Below, one piece after another: positions 1-7,920 of a stretch of 64,000 nucleotides of DNA. Origin of the DNA: Ureibacillus sinduriensis BLB-1 = JCM 15800. Its GTDB lineage: Bacteria > Bacillota > Bacilli > Bacillales_A > Planococcaceae. Every line of letters begins with the position of its first letter. Within the stretch, counting starts at the first letter, position 1. Under the pieces are notes generated by a model that saw only the letters and a program-made list of their open reading frames with translations, did no database searches and had not been told where the DNA came from. The position numbers and the translations under genes were made by a program. The stretch lies in assembly GCF_000772955.1 (NCBI RefSeq), contig NZ_JPVO01000048.1, forward strand, positions 62,001 through 126,000, given 5' to 3'.

Positions 1-1
1 G

Positions 2-310
2 CATATTTCGCCATTCGAGGTGCTGGAGCCACTTAAAAAAGTGTTGCCGACATTAGCTGGCCGCAATGTATACGTTACGATCGACATCGACGTTTTAGAC
101 CCGGCACATGCTCCAGGAACAGGTACAGTGGATTGCGGTGGCATCACTTCCAAAGAATTACTGGCCTCCATCCATGAAATTGCCCGCAGCGGGGTGAATG
201 TAGTTGGTTTTGACCTAGTGGAAGTAGCACCTATTTACGACCATTCCGAAATGACGGTCAATACAGCTGCCAAGTTACTAAGGGAAATGATTTTAGGTTG
301 GGTTAAATAA
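2..310 (+). CDS. speB: Agmatinase, C-terminal part (5' end outside window)
   Basis: Agmatinase hydrolyses agmatine to putrescine and urea in the cytoplasm, as part of polyamine synthesis. The reading frame is open to the window edge, so the gene is cut at its 5' end and about 102 C-terminal residues remain. The visible ureohydrolase motif is TIDIDVLDPAHAPGTG, whose aspartates bind the two manganese ions. Further on is the family segment GFDLVEVAPIYD. The first GTG inside the window, at 20, is an internal valine codon. The gene ends in a strong terminator at 320-360. Identification rests on motif recall and is firm at family level. Confidence 0.92.
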   Translation, partial: HISPFEVLEPLKKVLPTLAGRNVYVTIDIDVLDPAHAPGTGTVDCGGITSKELLASIHEIARSGVNVVGFDLVEVAPIYDHSEMTVNTAAKLLREMILGWVK

Positions 311-319
311 GTAAGGATT

Positions 320-360
320 AAAAAACATAGAAAATTCTTGTTAATTTTCTATGTTTTTTT
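320..360 (+). terminator. Intrinsic terminator after speB
   Basis: A perfect 17-bp stem (320-336 with 343-359) closes a 6-nt loop and ends in a run of T. It separates speB from the GTPase gene. Confidence 0.9.
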
Positions 361-417
361 CATATATAAATAAACTAAAATTTCGCAGAAGTTAATTCTT
401 GTATAGGGGTGTTCCAC

Positions 418-1437
418 ATGAGTCTAGAATTTGAAAAAGAAAATTTCGATCAATTATTCGAAGAAGCCTTTGATCAAAAATCCGAAGAAATAAATGAACA
501 GCTCTCCAGAAAAATCCTCATATCCATGGTAGGGGACGTAAACTCAGGGAAGTCGTCCACTATCAATAAACTGATGGATAAAGATTTGGCAAGTGTGGGT
601 GCCCAACCCGGAGAAACAGTCCAAATCCAGAAATATGTCTATAAAGAGAATATCGTTTTTGTGGATACACCTGGCTTGGATGATGTAGTGGAGGAAAACT
701 CGGATGTTACAATAAAATACTACCAACAGTCGGATGTCGTCATATTCTTTTTAAATGCAGCTGGGACCGTCTTATCGGAGAACGAGTTAAAGAACTTTAG
801 AAAAATTGAAAAAATTACAAACGATATTATTATTGTGTTAAACAAAATAGATGCAGCGGATGATGTGCCAAATCTAGTAAAGTATATACAAGATCATACC
901 GACTACGCCTACCCGGTCGTACCTATCTCCTCAAGAACAGGGGAAAACATCGGAATGTTGCAAACGAAATTGTTGGAAGTTCTGGAAAAAAAGTCTAAAG
1001 ATGTCCTCATGGCGCAAAATTTAAAAGACAAAAGCTCTATTGCCAATAAGTGGATATTGGCTGCTGGTGCTTCTTCTGCAGCTGTTGGGGCATCGCCTAT
1101 ACCAGGCTCGGATTTTATCCCACTAACAGGAATACAAGTAGGCTTGATGATTAAACTTTCAACCCTATATGATAAACCAGTATCAAAAGAAAATGCGAAG
1201 GAACTAATCATCGCTACGGTTGTTGGGAATATTGGAAAAACAGTCTTCCGTCAAATCGTGAAATTCGTTCCGGCTGCCGGTTCTATCGTAGGGGCAAGTG
1301 TAGCGGGTGCGATGACAGTCGCATTGGGTTATGCCGTAAAATACATGCATGAGCATGATATCGAGTTGCGAGCAGAACAATTAAAAACCATTTATGATAA
1401 GTTCCTGAAGAAGGAAAAGAAAAATCCAAGTATTTAA
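418..1437 (+). CDS. Era-like GTPase with C-terminal DUF697-type membrane domain
   Basis: The N-terminal half is a small GTPase domain: P-loop GDVNSGKSS near residue 39, switch II DTPGLDD, specificity motif NKID and a later SSRTGENI. The C-terminal half has hydrophobic, alanine/glycine-rich segments including IPGSDFIPLTGIQ, typical of DUF697 (YcjF-like) proteins. A membrane-associated GTPase is therefore likely, but its cellular role is unknown. I chose ATG 418 because the Shine-Dalgarno site AGGGGTG at 404-410 lies 7 nt upstream; the GTG at 409 would overlap that site. It is a single-gene unit bounded by terminators on both sides. I do not recall it at this place in B. subtilis. Confidence 0.75.
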   Translation: MSLEFEKENFDQLFEEAFDQKSEEINEQLSRKILISMVGDVNSGKSSTINKLMDKDLASVGAQPGETVQIQKYVYKENIVFVDTPGLDDVVEENSDVTIKYYQQSDVVIFFLNAAGTVLSENELKNFRKIEKITNDIIIVLNKIDAADDVPNLVKYIQDHTDYAYPVVPISSRTGENIGMLQTKLLEVLEKKSKDVLMAQNLKDKSSIANKWILAAGASSAAVGASPIPGSDFIPLTGIQVGLMIKLSTLYDKPVSKENAKELIIATVVGNIGKTVFRQIVKFVPAAGSIVGASVAGAMTVALGYAVKYMHEHDIELRAEQLKTIYDKFLKKEKKNPSI

Positions 1438-1443
1438 TCATTC

Positions 1444-1475
1444 AATCCAAAGGCATATGCTTTTGGATTTTTTTA
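1444..1475 (+). terminator. Intrinsic terminator after GTPase gene
   Basis: The arms AATCCAAA (1444-1451) and TTTGGATT (1462-1469) enclose a self-complementary GCATATGC, followed by seven T. Confidence 0.85.
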
Positions 1476-1569
1476 AAACTTCATCATAATTATGGTATGA
1501 TTGAACTTTAATTAGGCTTTAATATATAATATAAAGGTTATAGCAATGAGAGTCTGGAGTGACCACAGA

Positions 1570-2010
1570 ATGAATAGTGCGGAAACAAAAGTAAAAATTA
1601 AGTTGAATTCCACAATTCTTCCCGTTGATGGAGATAGAGAAAATTACGAAATGTGGTTAGATGGTTCATTAGTAGAGAAGTCCGGCAAGACCTACTTACG
1701 TTATACAGAGCGACTCGAGGAAAAAGAAATCCGTACAACAGTGAAGATGGGTAATGAGCAAGCTTTGATATTGCGTGGTGGCGGTGTGAAGATGCGTCTG
1801 CCATTCAACATCGTCCAAGAAGAAATAGGGGCGTATGATACACAGTTCGGCTCCATGCCAATCGTCACAAAAACACGGCATTTATCCTATGATTATAATG
1901 AAGATAAAAGCATGAGTGGAACATTCAACGTCCAGTATGATCTTATCATTAGTGGTCAAGCTGTTGGAAAATATACATTAGAAATACAATATTCGGAGGT
2001 ACTAGAATGA
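1570..2010 (+). CDS. ywiB: DUF1934 family protein (YwiB-like)
   Basis: This is a small beta-barrel-like cytoplasmic protein of the DUF1934 family, about 146 residues, of unknown molecular function. ATG 1570 is preferred over ATG 1546: GGAGTG at 1556-1561 sits 8 nt before it, and the protein then begins at the conserved VKIKLNSTI strand. The stop codon overlaps the argS start by 4 bp (ATGA), so the two genes are probably translationally coupled. The same ywiB-argS pair occurs in Bacillus, which supports the call. The family link to argS is positional only; no role in tRNA charging should be assumed. Confidence 0.82.
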   Translation: MNSAETKVKIKLNSTILPVDGDRENYEMWLDGSLVEKSGKTYLRYTERLEEKEIRTTVKMGNEQALILRGGGVKMRLPFNIVQEEIGAYDTQFGSMPIVTKTRHLSYDYNEDKSMSGTFNVQYDLIISGQAVGKYTLEIQYSEVLE

Positions 2011-3674
2011 ATGCGGTAGAACAATTGCAAGAAGCAATTAAAGAAGCCTTTCAAAAGGCAGTTGAAAAATCAGGTTTAGTGGAAGCAGGTACACAATTCA
2101 CAATTCATTTAGAAACACCAAAAGATAAAGCGAACGGTGATTTTGCGACTAACTTGGCAATGCAATTAACAAAATTGGCAAAAAAGCCGCCGCGTACAAT
2201 TGCGGAAAGCATTTTGGAGAACATTGAAACGGAAGGGACGGAAATCGAAAAATTAGAAATTGCCGGTCCTGGTTTTATTAACATCACAGTGCGAAAAGCC
2301 TTCCTTGCGGATGTAGTAAAAGCGGTAAAAGAACAAGGCGACAACTATGGACGTTCCACAGCAGGAAACGGCGAAAAAGTCCAAGTCGAATTCGTATCGG
2401 CCAATCCAACTGGCGACCTGCACTTAGGCCATGCCCGTGGAGCTGCATTCGGTGACTCATTATGCAATGTGCTCGACTTTGCAGGCTTCGATGTATCGCG
2501 TGAATATTATATCAATGATGCGGGCAACCAAATCAACAATCTTGCACATTCATTAGAAGCGCGCTACAAACAGGCTCTAGGGCTGGAGGCGTCCATGCCG
2601 GAAGATGGCTACCATGGTCAGGATATCATTACAATTGCCGGCAAATTAGCCGAAGAATTCGGTGGAGCAATCCTTGAAAAATCAGATGAAGAACGCTTCG
2701 AATTTTTCCGTGAACATGGCTTGAAGCTTGAATTGGATAAATTAAAAAATGATTTGGCAAACTTCCGTGTAAACTTCGATGTGTGGTACTCGGAGACATC
2801 TTTGTACAAAAACGGCAAAATCGATGTAGCCTTAAACAAATTGAAGGAAAATGGCCATGTATATGAAGAAGAGGGAGCAACTTGGTTCCGTTCAACTACA
2901 TTCGGGGACGATAAAGACCGTGTTCTGGTTAAATCGGATGGTTCATTCACTTACTTAACGCCTGATATCGCTTACCATGAAGATAAAATCCAGCGCGGCT
3001 TCGAAAAGCTAATCAATATTTGGGGTGCCGATCACCACGGCTATATTCCACGTATGAAGGCGGCGATACAAGCGCTTGGATACGACCGTGAAAAATTGGA
3101 AGTGGAAGTTATCCAGATGGTGCAGCTTTATAAAAACGGCGAAAAATACAAAATGAGTAAACGTACAGGAAACGCGGTGACGATGCGGGAACTGGTTGAA
3201 GAAGTGGGCTTGGATGCAGTTCGTTACTACTTCGTAAAAACGGCTTGTGATTCACATATGGACTTCGACCTCGATTTAGCCGTATCTCAATCGAATGAAA
3301 ACCCTGTTTACTATGCACAATATGCCCATGCGCGTATTTGCTCGATTATCCGTTCTGCAGATGAGCAAGGATTCAAAGCTTCATTAGAAAATCTTGACCT
3401 ATTAACAGCAGAAAAAGAAGAGGATGTACTGAAAAAAGTGGGTGCATTCCCACAAGTGGTAGCCGAGGCGGCAAAACACCGTACACCTCACCGAGTAGCA
3501 AACTACATTCAGGATTTGGCAGCGGCATTCCATAGTTTCTATAATGCAGAAAAAGTGCTGAACCAAGACAACAAGGAATTAACTGAAGCACGTCTTGCGC
3601 TAATCAATGCTGTGCGCGTGACATTAGCAAATTCATTGCGTCTACTAGGAGTAGCAGCTCCCGAAAAAATGTAA
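2007..3674 (+). CDS. argS: Arginyl-tRNA synthetase
   Basis: A class I aminoacyl-tRNA synthetase that charges tRNA-Arg with arginine in the cytoplasm. At 555 residues it is of normal length. In order it shows an N-terminal additional domain (about residues 1-115), the catalytic Rossmann fold with the HIGH-type motif HLGH at 139-142 inside [15 protein letters not shown], the KMSKR loop at 382-386, and a helical DALR-type anticodon-binding domain after about 430. GGAGGT at 1995-2000 is 6 nt before ATG 2007. The gene overlaps ywiB by 4 bp and is followed by a terminator. Confidence 0.97.
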   Translation: MNAVEQLQEAIKEAFQKAVEKSGLVEAGTQFTIHLETPKDKANGDFATNLAMQLTKLAKKPPRTIAESILENIETEGTEIEKLEIAGPGFINITVRKAFLADVVKAVKEQGDNYGRSTAGNGEKVQVEFVSANPTGDLHLGHARGAAFGDSLCNVLDFAGFDVSREYYINDAGNQINNLAHSLEARYKQALGLEASMPEDGYHGQDIITIAGKLAEEFGGAILEKSDEERFEFFREHGLKLELDKLKNDLANFRVNFDVWYSETSLYKNGKIDVALNKLKENGHVYEEEGATWFRSTTFGDDKDRVLVKSDGSFTYLTPDIAYHEDKIQRGFEKLINIWGADHHGYIPRMKAAIQALGYDREKLEVEVIQMVQLYKNGEKYKMSKRTGNAVTMRELVEEVGLDAVRYYFVKTACDSHMDFDLDLAVSQSNENPVYYAQYAHARICSIIRSADEQGFKASLENLDLLTAEKEEDVLKKVGAFPQVVAEAAKHRTPHRVANYIQDLAAAFHSFYNAEKVLNQDNKELTEARLALINAVRVTLANSLRLLGVAAPEKM

Positions 3675-3690
3675 TTTCATCTTTCAAATC

Positions 3691-3727
3691 AACCAGTCCC
3701 TTAGCAAATTGGGGGCTGGTTTTTTTA
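3691..3727 (+). terminator. Intrinsic terminator after argS
   Basis: A 10-bp stem (AACCAGTCCC with GGGGCTGGTT, one G-U pair) is followed by seven T. Confidence 0.88.
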
Positions 3728-3934
3728 TATGAAGAGAGACAAAAGAACTAGCTGAATGGGAGGTTACATTCCATAAATCAAATCTAGTGGCAACTCTTTG
3801 AAAAATCGGACGTTTTTATACTATGAAATGTGGTTATATACAATATAACTATCATCCAATTGTTACTAATAGTACTAGTTTCATAGAAAAAGTTGTGATA
3901 AGGTTTGCGTAGACTGCTAAAGGAGAGGTACCTT

Positions 3935-4945
3935 ATGAAAAAAAAATACACGGCTTATTTAGCTGCCATTACTGCTGCGGCAGTGATATCGGTTCCCGCA
4001 GCCGATGCGAAATCATTGAATTTTCCGGATTTGTCGCCAACAAACCCACATTATGAAGCAATTAAAGCACTATATGATCGAGGGGTACTCAATGGTTTTC
4101 CTGACGGAACTTTTAAACCGAATCAGTTATTGACAAGAGAACAAGCAGCAATAATTTTGACAAAGGCGTTGGATATTGATGCTTCCTCTTACACAAAACA
4201 AAACTTTGCGGATGTGGATTCAAGCTCGCCATCCTTTAAGGAAATCAACGCACTCTATGAACGGGGAGTAATACGAGGTTATGAAGATCATACTTTTAAA
4301 CCGGGAAAATCATTAACAAGGGCCGAAATGGCCATTATCCTTGTAAATGCGTTTGATATCAAGCTTCCTTCCGCTATTACATACCCTTTTAAAGATGTTC
4401 GTTCATCATCGGGTTTCCGTTATTATATTCAAGCGTTATATAATGCCCGCATTACAACAGGGACAAGCACGACAACATTCTCGCCAAATGAAACTGTAAA
4501 ACGTGGGGAAATGGCATCATTTGTTGTACGGGCAGAAAACTATGACCAAGCACCGGCTGCCGAAAATGAAACTGGTTTCGCCCAACAAGTGATCGATTAT
4601 ACGAATATTGAGCGGGCTAAATACGGATTGAAACCGTTTGAAGCTTATCAGCCACTAATGAATTCAGCGCAAATTAAATCGGATGATATGTCCAAAAATA
4701 ATTATTTTAGTCACAACAGCCCTACTTATGGCACACCATTTGAATTAATGAAATCTCTGGGCATCTCATATAGGGCAGCTGGCGAAAACATCGCGAAGGG
4801 GCAACAGACGGCACAGGAAGTTGTCGAAGCTTGGATGAATTCGGAGGGTCATCGCGCCAATATTTTAAACTCCAACTTTACTCATATCGGGGTCGGATAC
4901 GCACAAAACGGGAACTATTGGACACAACAATTTATGCGCCCATAA
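3935..4945 (+). CDS. Secreted SLH-domain protein with C-terminal CAP/SCP domain
   Basis: 336 residues from ATG 3935, with Shine-Dalgarno AGGAGAGG at 3921-3928. A signal peptide (KKK, then a hydrophobic Ala-rich stretch, cleavage near ADA/KS) precedes three S-layer homology repeats beginning at about residues 30, 95 and 155. Each repeat shows the pattern ALYxRGVxxGxxDxTFKPxxxLTR. The third is divergent (NARITTGTSTTTFSP). SLH repeats anchor proteins to pyruvylated secondary cell-wall polymer. The C-terminal 120 residues form a CAP domain of the bacterial YkwD type (VIDYTNIERAKYGL, YFSHNSP, AAGENIAKG, GHRANILN). The enzymatic role of such CAP domains is not established. It is a monocistronic gene. 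Confidence 0.9.
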   Translation: MKKKYTAYLAAITAAAVISVPAADAKSLNFPDLSPTNPHYEAIKALYDRGVLNGFPDGTFKPNQLLTREQAAIILTKALDIDASSYTKQNFADVDSSSPSFKEINALYERGVIRGYEDHTFKPGKSLTRAEMAIILVNAFDIKLPSAITYPFKDVRSSSGFRYYIQALYNARITTGTSTTTFSPNETVKRGEMASFVVRAENYDQAPAAENETGFAQQVIDYTNIERAKYGLKPFEAYQPLMNSAQIKSDDMSKNNYFSHNSPTYGTPFELMKSLGISYRAAGENIAKGQQTAQEVVEAWMNSEGHRANILNSNFTHIGVGYAQNGNYWTQQFMRP

Positions 4946-4969
4946 TCTATGACTATATATTTAAACTTG

Positions 4970-4997
4970 AAGAGAGCAAATGTTGCTCTCTTTTTTT
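4970..4997 (+). terminator. Intrinsic terminator after SLH/CAP gene
   Basis: A perfect 10-bp stem AAGAGAGCAA / TTGCTCTCTT with a 3-nt loop runs into T residues. Confidence 0.88.
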
Positions 4998-5178
4998 AAT
5001 GCTTGTTATGTTTCGCAACTTGGCAAGACATACATAGGCTAGCGCGCAAGGCTTATTGCTTTTAATACCGCATTGTAATCCTTATTAAGACACTATGAAT
5101 TGACGGAGGGAAGAAGCAAAAAGTAAAATGGCTTTAGAAGCAATAGATCGGATTTAGTTTGAGTAAGGAGATGATTGT

Positions 5179-6357
5179 TTGAAAAGTTTATTTATAAAAA
5201 CCGAAGAACAACGGAAATGGTTAGAAAAGCTGAAATCCGTGGAAGAGGAATTTAAAGGAAATGCCCAGCAAATCGATGAGCAATCAATCTTTCCTTACGC
5301 CCATATTCAAAAGCTGCGAGATTTGGGATATACAAAAATCACTTTACCGAAAGAGTTAGGGGGAGATGGTTTTAATGTATATGACGCAATTTTGATGCAA
5401 GAAACACTGGCGAGCTTTGATGGGAGTACGGCGCTATCAATCGGTTGGACGGTTTTAACGGTCGGTGAATTATTTGAAAATAAATATTGGGAACCTGCTA
5501 AGTTGGCCACTTTTGCAAAAGAGGTAGTAAATGGGGCAATCATCAATCGCGCTGTAAGCGAAGTGGCAACAGGTAGCCCGATTCGGGGCGGGCGTCCTGG
5601 AACGTCGGCAAAACGCAATGGGGACAAATGGATCATTAATGGACGTAAAAGCTATACAACCGGATCACCAGAGCTGGATTACTTTTTAACTTCAGCCTGG
5701 ATTGAGGAAGAGGGAAAAATCGGGTTCTTTTTAATACATAAAGATACACCGGGACTTGCCATTGAAGAGACTTGGGATGTCATCGCGATGAGGGGAACCG
5801 GCAGTCATGATTTAGTGTTAAATGAAGTAAAGCTGGACGAATCTGATTTAGTAGAGATTCCTGATTATGCGGCCGGTTCTAAATTGAATGGCTGGCAATT
5901 GATTATTCCGGCAACCTATTTGGGAATAGCTCAAGCTGCCCAAGATTATGCAGTTCAATTCGCGAATAACCATTCACCGAACAGTATAGAAGGAACAATT
6001 GCGTCCTTACCCAATGTGCAAGCATTGCTTGGCGAAATTGAATTAGCACTTACGCAAGCACGATTTGCATTATATGGTGCTGCACAATGCTATGTGGAAC
6101 TAAAAAATAGCGGCGATCCGCTATCGGAAGAAGAAGGCATGCTCATAGTAAATGCCGTCAATGTGGCTAAACATACAGTCACCAACGCAGCCATTACTGT
6201 AGTTGATAAAGCAATGCGTGTGGTAGGGGCAAAAAGCTTGCAAAGGTCAAACCCACTTCAACGTTATTACCGCGATGTTCGGGCTGGTCTTCATAATCCT
6301 CCAATGGATGATTTGACGATCAAAAAGTTGGCTGAAGTCGTTCTAAAGCAAAAATAG
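5179..6357 (+). CDS. ydbM: Acyl-CoA dehydrogenase-like flavoprotein (YdbM-type)
   Basis: 392 residues from TTG 5179, set by Shine-Dalgarno AAGGAG at 5165-5170. The protein has the three-part acyl-CoA dehydrogenase fold: helical N-terminal domain, central beta domain with ATGSPIRGGRPGTSA and GTGSHDLVL, and C-terminal helical domain. It resembles B. subtilis YdbM. Its C-terminus (YYRDVRAGLHNPPMDD) lacks the YEGT segment that carries the catalytic glutamate in the two dehydrogenases at 20101 and 21358. It may therefore be a divergent dehydrogenase or a DszC/SfnC-like flavin monooxygenase. No cofactor partner gene is adjacent. Confidence 0.75.
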   Translation: MKSLFIKTEEQRKWLEKLKSVEEEFKGNAQQIDEQSIFPYAHIQKLRDLGYTKITLPKELGGDGFNVYDAILMQETLASFDGSTALSIGWTVLTVGELFENKYWEPAKLATFAKEVVNGAIINRAVSEVATGSPIRGGRPGTSAKRNGDKWIINGRKSYTTGSPELDYFLTSAWIEEEGKIGFFLIHKDTPGLAIEETWDVIAMRGTGSHDLVLNEVKLDESDLVEIPDYAAGSKLNGWQLIIPATYLGIAQAAQDYAVQFANNHSPNSIEGTIASLPNVQALLGEIELALTQARFALYGAAQCYVELKNSGDPLSEEEGMLIVNAVNVAKHTVTNAAITVVDKAMRVVGAKSLQRSNPLQRYYRDVRAGLHNPPMDDLTIKKLAEVVLKQK

Positions 6358-6433
6358 ATCTATGGAAAGTAGGATATTACCCGACTACCGAAACACCCAA
6401 CCAAAAGCTATACATTCTTTTCCATAAATAAAG

Positions 6434-6439
6434 TATAAT
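6434..6439 (+). promoter_or_regulatory. Candidate -10 element of the B12 operon
   Basis: TATAAT lies about 25 nt before the riboswitch. The matching -35 region (TACATT at 6411-6416, 17-bp spacing) is weak. Confidence 0.5.
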
Positions 6440-6461
6440 AGAAAAATCAAAATTAAATAAA

Positions 6462-6632
6462 CAGTAAAGGTCTTTTTGCTATCTAAGCAAAAAGAGTAAA
6501 AGGGAAGTTGGTGAAAATCCAGCGCTGTCCCGCAACTGTAAATGGGAGTAGCCCTATAATCCACTGTTGCAACGATTTGCAATGGGAAGGAAGGGAGTAC
6601 GATGACCATAAGCCAGGAGACCTGCCTTTATG
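6462..6632 (+). promoter_or_regulatory. Cobalamin (adenosylcobalamin) riboswitch aptamer
   Basis: The conserved B12 box AGCCAGGAGACCTGCC is at 6611-6626. Upstream is the classic core run GGTGAAAATCCAGCGCTGTC continuing into CCGCAACTGTAAATGGGAG around 6510-6548. The P1 helix can form between GTAAAGGTC (6464-6472) and GACCTGCCTTTA (6619-6630). An extra hairpin CTTTTTGC/GCAAAAAG sits at 6472-6494. It precedes the btuC operon and is expected to reduce its transcription when cobalamin is plentiful. Confidence 0.95.
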
Positions 6633-6657
6633 ATGACAGATTCAAACCTTACGAGGA

Positions 6658-6735
6658 TAAGGGGAGTACAACTAGTTTGATTTCTTACTATGACTAGCCC
6701 GTCTCCCTTAATGTTTGGGGAGACTTTTTATTTTG
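6658..6735 (+). terminator. Riboswitch expression platform: terminator with competing upstream strand
   Basis: The terminator stem GTCTCCC (6701-6707) / GGGGAGAC (6717-6724) runs into a T tract. TAAGGGGAG at 6658-6666 is complementary, with one bulged G, to CTCCCTTA at 6703-6710. It could pair with the terminator's left arm as an antiterminator when the aptamer is empty. The pairing is read directly; the switching logic is inferred from known cobalamin riboswitches. Confidence 0.75.
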
Positions 6736-6920
6736 GTCTACTTGATGGCAGGCAGGTTGTTTGGCTTGAGCTCTACATTGCTTGGCAGACAATTTTTTAT
6801 CAAGTTCTTGATTGTAATGAGACAACTCAGGAAACCTGGATGAAATAAATACAGTACGAAACGATATCGTATCGCGTTAAAAAATTTAAACATGCAGAGA
6901 ATATTTTTTGAGGTAGCATT

Positions 6921-7916
6921 GTGAAAAAAAGTATGGTGTTTGCTTATAGTTCTTCAATCATTATTTTATTGGCCAGCATTTGGCTTGGGGTTTCAATCGG
7001 TTCTGCCGATATCCCACTGTCAACCTTATGGGATAATAAAACGAATCCCAGTGCTTATAGCATCTTATGGGGCATTCGAATGCCTCGCGTAATTTTAGCC
7101 GGTCTCGTCGGGGCATCGTTGGCAATTGCCGGGGCGGCTTTCCAAGGACTGCTTAAAAACCCTTTAGCCGATCCTTATACACTTGGTATTTCTTCCGGTG
7201 CATCTGTCGGAGCCGTTGCAACCATCTTCTTCAGCCTTTCAATACCGGTGATAGGCGTATATACTTTGCCGCTTATCGGTATGGTAGGGGCATTCATTAC
7301 GATGATTCTCGTATTATCCTTCGCAAGATTGATCGACCGCTCCATGAAAATGGAAACACTGATTTTAACGGGGGTGATCTTTAGTTCCTTTTTAGGATCT
7401 TGCATTTCGTTAATGATCGCGCTTACTGGCCAGCAGCTGCGGGAGATTACAGGCTGGCTTCTTGGGAGTGTATCCATGCGTGGTTGGCCCTATGTCCAAA
7501 TGATTTTGCCGTTTGTTGTGATGGGGGTTGTCTTCCTGTGGCTCAACCGCCGGGAATTGAATGCCATGATGTACGGGGATGAACGGGCACAGGCTCTGGG
7601 AGTGAATGTAAAGAAACGAAAGTATGCAATCCTGGCGGGAGGTTCAATGCTAACTGGCGCGGCAGTCGCCGTTTCAGGAACCATCGGATTTGTGGGATTG
7701 GTTGTTCCCCATATGACACGGATGCTCTTTGGAACAGATCATCGTCATTTGCTTACTTTATCATTCTTCAATGGTGCCAGTCTTTTGATTCTTTGTGACC
7801 TTGTGTCGAGGACAATCATTACACCGGCGGAATTGCCGATTGGTGTAATTACAGCCTTTATTGGGGCACCTGTCTTTTCATATATCTTCTTTAAACAACG
7901 AAGAAGTAGGGGGTGA
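6921..7916 (+). CDS. btuC: Vitamin B12 ABC transporter permease BtuC (FecCD family)
   Basis: 331 residues from GTG 6921, with GAGGT 6 nt upstream. It is a hydrophobic protein with about ten predicted membrane helices and FecCD-family signatures (RMPRVILAGLVGASLAIAGA, NPLADPYTLGISSGA, GTIGFVGLVVPH). It forms the membrane channel of a type II ABC importer. The riboswitch upstream identifies the substrate as a corrinoid. The stop is 4 bp before the btuD start. No substrate-binding protein gene (btuF) occurs between the riboswitch and btuC, unlike many Bacillales operons. Confidence 0.92.
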   Translation: MKKSMVFAYSSSIIILLASIWLGVSIGSADIPLSTLWDNKTNPSAYSILWGIRMPRVILAGLVGASLAIAGAAFQGLLKNPLADPYTLGISSGASVGAVATIFFSLSIPVIGVYTLPLIGMVGAFITMILVLSFARLIDRSMKMETLILTGVIFSSFLGSCISLMIALTGQQLREITGWLLGSVSMRGWPYVQMILPFVVMGVVFLWLNRRELNAMMYGDERAQALGVNVKKRKYAILAGGSMLTGAAVAVSGTIGFVGLVVPHMTRMLFGTDHRHLLTLSFFNGASLLILCDLVSRTIITPAELPIGVITAFIGAPVFSYIFFKQRRSRG

Positions 7917-7920
7917 AAAT

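Noticed and set aside
4831-5037. 68-codon frame overlapping the end of the SLH/CAP gene
   Set aside because: Out-of-frame shadow that runs through the terminator; no start signal.
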